Shown piece by piece: positions 1 to 5,587 of a stretch of DNA of 15,677 nucleotides. The translations under genes were made by a program, and so were the position numbers. The stretch is from positions 1 through 15,677 of the forward strand of contig CALEJC010000249.1 of NCBI GenBank assembly GCA_937898205.1, given 5' to 3'. This stretch comes from an uncultured Bacteroidales bacterium (GTDB lineage Bacteria > Bacteroidota > Bacteroidia > Bacteroidales > UBA932). Each line of letters begins with the position of its first letter. The first letter of the stretch is position 1. Under the pieces are notes generated by a model that saw nothing but the letters and a program-made list of their open reading frames with translations, did no database searches and had not been told where the DNA came from.

Positions 1-833
1 ATGGCCAGGTCTCCGCCATATTTTCCAAGCTGCTGATTGATGACCATGGACACCATGCACGCGGCAGCGTTCATGAGGAAAGGCCCGACTCCGATCGCAA
101 GAGACTGCTTTGCGATGCGCCAATCAATCTGGAAAAGAGGTCTTGAGAAATGCACGATCTTTGTCTTATCCGAGAAGAACTTCATCGTATAGATAAACGC
201 CAAGGTCTGACAAAGGATAGTCGCAATCGCAGCTCCCTGGATGCCCAAACCCAGAACAAAGATAAAGATCGGGTCAAGGATTGCATTGAGTATCACCGTA
301 CAAAGCGTCAGAACCATCGCCGTCTTTGGATGACCTGAGGTGCGGATCAAGCCGTTGAGGCCATGATAAAGGTGAGTGATCATATTACCGCCCAGGATAA
401 TGATCATATAGTCCTTGGCATAAGGCAAAGTCACGTCACTCGCACCGAAAAACCTCAGGATGGGTTCAAGAAACACAAGAGTCACAACCGAGAACAATAC
501 ACCGATAATTATATTGAGAGTAAAGACGTTGGACATCAACTTCTTGACAGCATCGTAGTTTTTCTGGCCAAGCAACACTGAGAGCAGAGTCATAGCACCC
601 ACACCGACAAGCGTGCCCATTGCCACAGAGAGGTTCATCAAAGGGAAGGTCACGGCAAGACCGCTGATGGCAGCAGATCCGACTCCCGGCATGTGGCCGA
701 TATAGATGCTATCGACCATATTATACAAAGAAGCCGCAGTCTGGGCGATGATTCCCGGGACTGCGTACATCTTCAAAAGCTTTCCTATTTTTTCTGTTCC
801 GAGCTCTGTGGGAGCTGCGTGAGATAGGGCCAT
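1..833 (-). CDS. MATE family efflux transporter (3' end cut off by the window)
   Basis: Inner-membrane antiporter of the MATE family, which exports drugs or metabolites using a Na+ or H+ gradient; the substrate cannot be read from sequence. The reverse strand from ATG at 833 gives 277 codons with no stop before the left edge. Typical members have about 450 residues, so roughly the last third is missing. The protein opens with a short polar segment followed by alternating hydrophobic helices. MATE hallmarks are visible: the first-helix region YNMVDSIYIGHMPG (about residues 37-50), GTLVGVGAMTLLSVLLGQK (about 73-91), and a fourth-helix region with HGLNGLIRTSGHPKTAM. ATG 833 lies one base after the stop of the FKBP lipoprotein gene, so it is probably the third gene of the nrnA operon. 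Family assignment is firm. Confidence 0.93.
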   Translation of the reverse strand, partial: MALSHAAPTELGTEKIGKLLKMYAVPGIIAQTAASLYNMVDSIYIGHMPGVGSAAISGLAVTFPLMNLSVAMGTLVGVGAMTLLSVLLGQKNYDAVKKLMSNVFTLNIIIGVLFSVVTLVFLEPILRFFGASDVTLPYAKDYMIIILGGNMITHLYHGLNGLIRTSGHPKTAMVLTLCTVILNAILDPIFIFVLGLGIQGAAIATILCQTLAFIYTMKFFSDKTKIVHFSRPLFQIDWRIAKQSLAIGVGPFLMNAAACMVSMVINQQLGKYGGDLA

Positions 834-834
834 A

Positions 835-1875
835 TTAGTTTTCTTTGTCTACAAATTCTATATCAAAAATCAGAGGAGCATATTCCGGAATCGAGTTGCC
901 TGTGCCGGAAGATCCATATCCTAATCCGGAATAGAAGACAGCCCTTCCGCTCTCATAGGAGCGCATGTTCCATAGCGCATAAGAGAAACCAGGGATAGTA
1001 GAGTTGTTATCGTCTCCCATCGTGATGTCATTATAATCATCATGGCTCCAGTTTATCGACATCGGTTCATAGGTCTTGCTGCTGGCATAGATACCATAGA
1101 ACTTTGCAGTATCCTTGATGGTTGTATCAAAAACCTTTCCGTCAAGAGTACGACCGATATAGTTGATATAAACCGTCGTATCGTTAGGGAAATGCGCTGT
1201 ATCCTTAGGAGCTTTGTTCTGGATATAATAGAAACCATATTTCAGCGAATCCGCTGAGCCCTTGCTCGGATAGTTCTTGTCGATAAATCTTGACAATGAG
1301 TCGATCTCCCACTTCTCAATATCATCAATCACCTCAAGCAGCTCGATGTCATAGATTGCATTGGTCGAGGATACATTTTTAATATACTCTTCCTGAGTCT
1401 TATATCTTTTCTGTGCAAACAGCCATCCGGGTATGATGGATTTTTTCTTTCCACCTACGCGCATCGTGCTCACAGCCTCATCCACTCCGGCATAGAGGAT
1501 ATCTCCGATGCGGCACCAGATGCGAGGTCCGTAGTATGAATTCTCTTCATACTTGCCTGCCTGCTGATTTACATCGACATATGTACTGGTAGCAATATTG
1601 CCGTAAAGATCGGTTGCCGTGAAGTTTACTCTCACATATGGGCCGGCCTCAATGTCACCGGCAAGGCGTCCCTCACCCGGAGTTTCTGAAAGGACATAGG
1701 CGCCCAAGGGGGTCGGAGTAAGATTTGGGTGATTGACATACATCCAAGCATCAAAATACTCTTTGGCTGCCATGCCCGCGTTGGTTTCCGGAGCTTTGGC
1801 ACAAGAGCTCAAGACAAAAGCTCCGATTACAAAAATTATAATATTGTGTTTCATCATCTGATAATTTCTCATCAT
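835..1875 (-). CDS. Two-domain FKBP-type peptidyl-prolyl cis-trans isomerase lipoprotein
   Basis: Predicted envelope-anchored folding helper that isomerises X-Pro bonds. The 346 residues begin with a lipoprotein signal, lipobox LSSC with Cys25 as the lipidated residue. The C-terminal domain (about 212-343) is a clear FKBP fold: VYINYIGRTLDGKVFDTT holds the active-site FD pair (249-250), and the end matches the family's closing strands (GYGSSGTGNSIPEYAPLIFDIEF). A second, weaker FKBP-like domain spans about 55-183; it keeps a GDILYAGVDEAVSTMRVGGKK stretch and a closing IYDIELLEV strand but lacks VFD, so it may only bind or act structurally. Start: ATG 1875 overlaps the nrnA stop as ATGA and has GAGG seven bases upstream. 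ATG 1854 (M8, giving MKHNIII...) is an alternative that makes a more standard signal peptide. It resembles Bacteroidota gliding-type FKBP lipoproteins (GldI), but no other gliding gene is present, so I give no symbol. Confidence 0.85.
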   Translation of the reverse strand: MMRNYQMMKHNIIIFVIGAFVLSSCAKAPETNAGMAAKEYFDAWMYVNHPNLTPTPLGAYVLSETPGEGRLAGDIEAGPYVRVNFTATDLYGNIATSTYVDVNQQAGKYEENSYYGPRIWCRIGDILYAGVDEAVSTMRVGGKKKSIIPGWLFAQKRYKTQEEYIKNVSSTNAIYDIELLEVIDDIEKWEIDSLSRFIDKNYPSKGSADSLKYGFYYIQNKAPKDTAHFPNDTTVYINYIGRTLDGKVFDTTIKDTAKFYGIYASSKTYEPMSINWSHDDYNDITMGDDNNSTIPGFSYALWNMRSYESGRAVFYSGLGYGSSGTGNSIPEYAPLIFDIEFVDKEN

Positions 1876-2918
1876 TTAACATCCTCGGCCGGGACACCTT
1901 GCAGGAATCGTGCCGCTGCATTTTCAATGTATGAAGATGCAAAGGTAGGATTTTCTATGTTTTCTGGAAAATAAAGTCGACCACCTGCTGCACATTCGTG
2001 TCCGCCACCATTAAAAAATTGCTTTGCAAGCTGGTTGGCGCTATGACCTTTCTTTGAGCGTATAGACACTCTGAAGTAGCCTTTATCCTCTTTCAGGAAC
2101 ACGCTATAATTGACTTTCTCCATCCCGAGCGGAAGATTGACAAAGCCCTCAGTCTCACCATCCTGGAGATCATATTTCTCAAGTGTCGCTTTGTCAAAAA
2201 CCACATAGGCAAGTCCTGTGTCCGTGATGTGCATCGCATCTCCGAGATAATAGGACATCGCGCGGAAGCGGTTTTCTCTGAACCGGTTGTATATCTCAAG
2301 CAAAACCGCATCCCTGTCGACACCGATTTTCAGGAGTCCTGAAGCCATCTCAAGGGTGCTCGGATGGACGGAATTGGCAAAATTGTTTGTGTCTGTGGTC
2401 ATGCCCACAAAAAGCGCAGTCCCTTCCTCGATCGTCAGATCCACATCGCCAAATGCCTGCAGCACAAAATACAGCAGCTCGCAGGTTGAAGAGATCTCCG
2501 TTTCGCTGAAGACCAGATCAAAGCTTCCGAGATCAGGAGAAAGATGATGGTCGATGAGGACACGAGGAGCGCTGCTTGCTCTAAGCCACTGCTCTGCCGC
2601 GCCTGACCTGGACAGGTCCGAGAGGTCTTCGCAGATCAGCAGATCACTTCCCGCGATCCACGACTGAGCTTCCTCGGCGCTTTGCGATGCGTTGATAACC
2701 AAGGACTTGTCCACAATGAAATCAAGTCCGGCACCCCACTCGTCAGGCGCAATCACTTTGACTGATGCGACTCCCATTCTTTTCAGGACGCTCGCAAGCG
2801 CCATAGAGCTACCCATCGCATCCCCGTCGGGGTGAGTATGCACCACTACACTCACACAAGAGCTATCTTGTATGTATTTTTTAAAGAGGGCAATCTTATC
2901 GCTTGTAATAGTCTGCAT
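1872..2918 (-). CDS. nrnA: DHH-family bifunctional oligoribonuclease / pAp phosphatase, NrnA-like
   Basis: Cytosolic Mn2+-dependent phosphoesterase. NrnA-type enzymes degrade 2-5 nt nanoRNA and dephosphorylate pAp (3'-phosphoadenosine 5'-phosphate). From ATG 2918 the protein has 348 residues, the normal family length. The DHH domain shows HTHPDGDAMGS (27-37, metal ligands H27/D31/D33), LIDHHLS with the DHH triad 123-125, and TTDTNNF with D176. The C-terminal DHHA1 domain shows the GGGHECAAGG substrate-binding motif (304-313). Start choice: a TTG at 2939 would extend the frame by seven codons, but those bases form part of the -7 box TAATTTTG, so ATG 2918 is the likely start. It leads the minus-strand operon; its TGA overlaps the next ATG by four bases. 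Assignment to NrnA rather than the GdpP or RecJ branches rests on length and the absence of other domains. Confidence 0.92.
   Translation of the reverse strand: MQTITSDKIALFKKYIQDSSCVSVVVHTHPDGDAMGSSMALASVLKRMGVASVKVIAPDEWGAGLDFIVDKSLVINASQSAEEAQSWIAGSDLLICEDLSDLSRSGAAEQWLRASSAPRVLIDHHLSPDLGSFDLVFSETEISSTCELLYFVLQAFGDVDLTIEEGTALFVGMTTDTNNFANSVHPSTLEMASGLLKIGVDRDAVLLEIYNRFRENRFRAMSYYLGDAMHITDTGLAYVVFDKATLEKYDLQDGETEGFVNLPLGMEKVNYSVFLKEDKGYFRVSIRSKKGHSANQLAKQFFNGGGHECAAGGRLYFPENIENPTFASSYIENAAARFLQGVPAEDVK
1883..1886 (-). promoter_or_regulatory. Shine-Dalgarno-like GAGG before the FKBP lipoprotein
   Basis: On the minus strand GAGG (1886-1883) lies seven bases before ATG 1875, inside the last codons of nrnA. 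Most starts in this window have no purine-rich site, so it favours the upstream start 1875 over the internal ATG at 1854. Confidence 0.4.
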
Positions 2919-2936
2919 CGCAAATAAAATCTGGTG

Positions 2937-2967
2937 CAAAATTAATAATAATATTGCATTTGATAAA
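2937..2967 (-). promoter_or_regulatory. Predicted Bacteroidota sigma-ABfr promoter of the nrnA operon
   Basis: On the minus strand a perfect -7 box TAATTTTG (2944-2937) is preceded at 19 bases by TTTA (2967-2964), one mismatch from the -33 consensus TTTG. The start site would fall near 2932, giving a leader of about 14 bases to ATG 2918. The -7 box is convincing, the -33 box is weak. Confidence 0.6.
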
Positions 2968-2984
2968 TCAAATTCATAACTTTG
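2953..2984 (+). promoter_or_regulatory. Predicted Bacteroidota promoter of the pilin-like gene, DUF3822 and rsmD operon
   Basis: Plus-strand ATTG (2953-2956), 20-base spacer, then a perfect TAACTTTG -7 box (2977-2984). The expected start site is near 2989, leaving an A-rich leader of about 30 bases without a Shine-Dalgarno site before ATG 3019, as is usual for Bacteroidota. It overlaps the divergent nrnA promoter. Confidence 0.62.
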
Positions 2985-3018
2985 TACGACTTATGCATTT
3001 TAACAAAATCAACATAAA

Positions 3019-3711
3019 ATGAACAAAACAGTAAAGATTATCATTGAAGTTGTACTCCTTGCAGTCATCGTCTTCCTGACAGTCACAATTGTCAAGAGCA
3101 TCCAGGAGCCTGTTAACTTCAACAAGCAGAAGGCTCAACGTGAGAGCGTAGCTATCCAGAGACTCAAGGATATCCGCGAACTTCAGGTTGCTTTCAGATC
3201 TGTCAACGGTCACTTTGCATCAACTGTTGACTCACTCAAGCTTTTCTATGAGACTGGCGAGATGCCTGTAGTTCTTCAGATCGGTTCTCAGGACGACTCA
3301 GCCGCAGTTGCTCACACAGCAGCCGTCAAGAAGGCCAACCGTCGCATCACCAACGAGCAGCTTTATGAGAGATATCTCGCAGGTGACAAGCAGCTTGTTT
3401 TCTCAATCGAGAACAAAGTTGCCGTTAAGGACACTCTCTTCAACGATCGCAAAGACTTCTGTGTTGACTCACTCAAGACTATCCCATTCTCAGGTGGCGC
3501 ACCTGTAATCATGGAGTCTGCAGTAAAGATGGTTTCTGGCGTTCCGGTTCCTCTCTTCGAGGCTAAGATGCCATATAAGACTCTCCTCAAGGGCCTTGAC
3601 AACCAGCTTCGCATCAACCTTGACGCAGATCGTAGAGATCAGAACAAGTATGAAGGTCTTCAGGTAGGTTCTATCTCTGCTCCTAACAATAACGCTGGTA
3701 ACTGGGAGTAG
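3019..3711 (+). CDS. Conserved-looking membrane-anchored protein of unknown function with pilin-like architecture
   Basis: I do not recognise a named family. The 230 residues have one N-terminal hydrophobic helix (about 7-26, after M-N-K-T-V-K) and then a polar body with a single Cys (148), so the protein is probably membrane-anchored with the body on the outer face. Three features resemble type IV pilins and type II pseudopilins: a Glu early in the hydrophobic helix (KIIIEVVLLA, E10), a following amphipathic helix (RLKDIRELQVAFRSVNGHF, 48-66), and then DSLKLFYETGE, which recalls the GspG layout of helix, Gly, aromatic, 'L..L'. There is no prepilin-peptidase Gly before the helix, so processing is not predicted. 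Asn is AAC in 14 of 15 codons, unlike the next gene, which suggests high expression. It heads an operon: its TAG shares one base with the next start codon. Existence as a gene is firm; the fold is inference. Confidence 0.85.
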   Translation: MNKTVKIIIEVVLLAVIVFLTVTIVKSIQEPVNFNKQKAQRESVAIQRLKDIRELQVAFRSVNGHFASTVDSLKLFYETGEMPVVLQIGSQDDSAAVAHTAAVKKANRRITNEQLYERYLAGDKQLVFSIENKVAVKDTLFNDRKDFCVDSLKTIPFSGGAPVIMESAVKMVSGVPVPLFEAKMPYKTLLKGLDNQLRINLDADRRDQNKYEGLQVGSISAPNNNAGNWE

Positions 3712-4166
3712 TGTTTACGCTAGTTCCAACTCAGTTTTTTGAGCCCCTCAGGCAGAGAGCAGCTCTCGCCGAAGTGGCACAGATGAGTGAGGACGCTATC
3801 GTAAAGCACATCGAAATACCACAATATAATGCTGTCCTCGTCTATGAAGTAGATGAGGACAGTGTTATTTCTATACCGGAGATGGCCAATATCCTGCAGA
3901 AACTTCCTGACTGCAGCGAATACAATAAGATACTTTGCAGTTTCAAAGAAGGCCGCTTGTTTATCGCGATCGCCCAAGGCAAGACTCTGCTTCTGGCCAA
4001 CTCCTACAATGCTCCGGACTTCACTACTGCGGAATACTATATATTCCTCACAGTCAAGTCACAGCAGCTCAATCCGGAGCTTTCTACAATCTGCTTCCTG
4101 ACTCCATTGGCCCAGGAGGAAGAGATGTCACTCTATCGCTACTTCAAATCTGTGGTCAAGCCATGA
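3711..4166 (+). CDS. DUF3822-like protein, apparently N-terminally short
   Basis: Function unknown. The 151 residues resemble the C-terminal part of DUF3822 proteins, a Bacteroidota family often found next to rsmD: it opens with FTLVPTQFFEPL, has a central KILCSFKEGRLFIAIAQGKTLLLANSY strand-rich block (about 74-99), AEYYIFLTVKSQQLNPE (107-123) and ends in a YFKSVVKP helix. No signal peptide or membrane segment is visible. From memory full-length members have about 250 residues, so about 100 N-terminal residues seem absent; an in-frame TAA at 3699-3701 rules out an upstream extension. The start is a GTG at 3711 that shares its G with the preceding TAG stop. Its TGA overlaps the rsmD ATG (ATGA), so it is translationally coupled to rsmD. 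In contrast to the upstream gene, Asn is AAT in 5 of 6 codons. Family assignment is by pattern memory only. Confidence 0.72.
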   Translation: MFTLVPTQFFEPLRQRAALAEVAQMSEDAIVKHIEIPQYNAVLVYEVDEDSVISIPEMANILQKLPDCSEYNKILCSFKEGRLFIAIAQGKTLLLANSYNAPDFTTAEYYIFLTVKSQQLNPELSTICFLTPLAQEEEMSLYRYFKSVVKP

Positions 4167-4705
4167 GAATAATAGGAGGCAAGCTTAAGGGAAAGATCAT
4201 TCAGCCCCCTATGGGCTACGGCGCACGTCCAACTACAGACTTTGCGAGGGAAGGATTGTTTAACGTCCTTAACAACGAGTATGAGTTTGAGGACCTGAAG
4301 GTGCTAGATCTGTTTGCCGGCACAGGTGCCGTCGGATTTGAGTTTGCATCAAGAGGAGCCGCCAAGGTCTACAGCGTCGACATGAACAGGGACAACTCCA
4401 TGTTTATCAGAAAAGAAGCTGCAAGACTCGGGCTCAAGGACATCGTGACAGCCGTACACGACAACGTCTTTGATTTTCTGCCCATCTGCTACGAGAAGTT
4501 TGATATCATCTTTGCAGATCCTCCTTATGCCCTTGAGGGTCTTGAAAACATCCCGGACAAGGTCTTTGCAGTAGACATCCTTCATCCCGGATGCTATTTC
4601 ATCCTGGAGCATGGCGACGAGCACTCATTCAAAGACCACCCTCTCTTCTTGAAAGAGAAGGTATATGGCAGGGTGCACTTCAGCTTTTTCTGTAAGGAGG
4701 AGTAG
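4163..4705 (+). CDS. rsmD: 16S rRNA (guanine(966)-N(2))-methyltransferase RsmD
   Basis: S-adenosylmethionine-dependent enzyme that methylates N2 of G966 (E. coli numbering) in 16S rRNA during small-subunit assembly. The 180 residues match the family size (198 in E. coli). Visible motifs in order: N-terminal MRIIGGKLKGKII, the RPTTDFAREGLFNVL block (22-36), SAM-binding motif I DLFAGTGAVGFE (49-60), acidic SVDMN after strand 2 (71-75), and catalytic motif IV DPPY (119-122). The frame is open upstream to 3935, but ATG 4163 is the right start because RSM-D proteins begin with this R-I-I-G-G block and because it gives the ATGA overlap with the DUF3822-like gene. It ends in TAG at 4703-4705, directly against the stop of the convergent mltD-like gene, with no intergenic base. 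Confidence 0.95.
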   Translation: MRIIGGKLKGKIIQPPMGYGARPTTDFAREGLFNVLNNEYEFEDLKVLDLFAGTGAVGFEFASRGAAKVYSVDMNRDNSMFIRKEAARLGLKDIVTAVHDNVFDFLPICYEKFDIIFADPPYALEGLENIPDKVFAVDILHPGCYFILEHGDEHSFKDHPLFLKEKVYGRVHFSFFCKEE

Positions 4706-4712
4706 CTACTCC
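4699..4712. repeat. Perfect 14-bp palindrome on the rsmD/mltD stop-stop junction
   Basis: GGAGTAGCTACTCC reads the same on both strands and is centred between 4705 and 4706, where the TAG stops of the two convergent genes touch. As RNA it can fold as a 5-bp stem (GGAGT/ACTCC) with an AGCT loop. Neither strand has a T tract after it, so it is not a standard Rho-independent terminator. Confidence 0.6.
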
Positions 4713-5587
4713 ATCGGAATAATTATCTTATAGGTGCGACCATTCTTATTGGTCAACTTGTCAGAGCGAAGCCATAGATTGGCTTCCTTTATTTGTTTAT
4801 ATGTGACACCATATTTTTCTGCAAAGTCGGTGAGATTGGCAATAGGGCCGCTCACTGTCACAACCTCTCTTGGTGGGAGGTATGGATAGACATCGGCAGG
4901 AGTCACATTAAACCCAAAGATCGACGGATCTTCAAACATCAGCTTGGCGGCAAGGATGCGGTAGATATATCTTGAAGTCTCCTCCGGCATCCAAAGGTCC
5001 ATCGCATTGGTTTGTCGCTGCCTTTCAACTCTGCGGCTGATGCCGTTTTGTCCTCCGTTATAGCTCGCTGCCACGGTCATCCAGTTGCCATATTTCTCAT
5101 AGGCTTCAAGCAGATACTTGCAAGCCGCAACAGTCTCTTTTTCAATATGGTAGCGTTCATCAACCTCAGAATTCACCTCAAGAGAATACTCCTGGGCAGT
5201 ACCTTTCATAAATTGCCAGAGTCCGGCTGCTCCTGCAGTCGAATAGGCCTTAGGGTCCAGATTACTCTCAATCGCCATCAGATATTTCAGGTCATCAGGG
5301 ACTCCTTGCGCCTTGAGGATAGGCTCCACCTGAGTAAAGAATCTCTTTGCTCTCTTGAGCATCAAGGTAGAGTTGGTGTGCATATATGTAAAGGTCATGA
5401 TCTCCCTATCCATGCGCTCATAGTACTCTCTATTGTCAAAGCGGATAGTATCTCCTGCAAACACCATATAATCAGGCACCTTAGGAGGACGCGGATGGGC
5501 TATCTCATTGGAGAAGACATCCTGAGCGCTCAATCCCAGGCACACAAAAACACTGACTACGCTAGCAATAATTCTCTTCTTTATCAT
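4706..5587 (-). CDS. Exported lytic transglycosylase, MltD-like (SLT domain plus LysM-like tail)
   Basis: Cleaves peptidoglycan glycan strands between MurNAc and GlcNAc to form 1,6-anhydroMurNAc, acting in the periplasm. The 293 residues start with a signal peptide (about 1-21, LGLSAQ; no lipobox). The transglycosylase (SLT, family 1) domain covers about 85-220: catalytic Glu107 in LMAIESNLDPKA, then STAGAAGLWQFM (116-127) and TVAASYNGGQNG (171-182), all in canonical order. Residues about 243-292 (VTVSGPIANLTDFAEKYG, then YKQIKEANLW and TYKIIIP) look like a single LysM-type peptidoglycan-binding unit; E. coli MltD carries two. It is the last gene of the alr cluster; its ATG overlaps the addA stop by four bases. 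It could equally be labelled a generic LysM/SLT protein, so no symbol is given. Confidence 0.92.
   Translation of the reverse strand: MIKKRIIASVVSVFVCLGLSAQDVFSNEIAHPRPPKVPDYMVFAGDTIRFDNREYYERMDREIMTFTYMHTNSTLMLKRAKRFFTQVEPILKAQGVPDDLKYLMAIESNLDPKAYSTAGAAGLWQFMKGTAQEYSLEVNSEVDERYHIEKETVAACKYLLEAYEKYGNWMTVAASYNGGQNGISRRVERQRQTNAMDLWMPEETSRYIYRILAAKLMFEDPSIFGFNVTPADVYPYLPPREVVTVSGPIANLTDFAEKYGVTYKQIKEANLWLRSDKLTNKNGRTYKIIIPME

Noticed and set aside
150..581. Two small plus-strand open frames in the first 600 bases
   Set aside because: They are antisense to the MATE transporter, whose minus-strand frame is continuous and matches the family throughout.
4694..4702. Strong Shine-Dalgarno-like AAGGAGGAG at the end of rsmD
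   Set aside because: It encodes the Lys-Glu-Glu C-terminus of RsmD and no plus-strand start codon of a credible gene follows within range.
3935..4705. Longer 256-residue reading frame containing rsmD
   Set aside because: The first 76 residues overlap the DUF3822-like gene in another frame and do not resemble RsmD; the family N-terminus begins at ATG 4163, which also gives the ATGA overlap.
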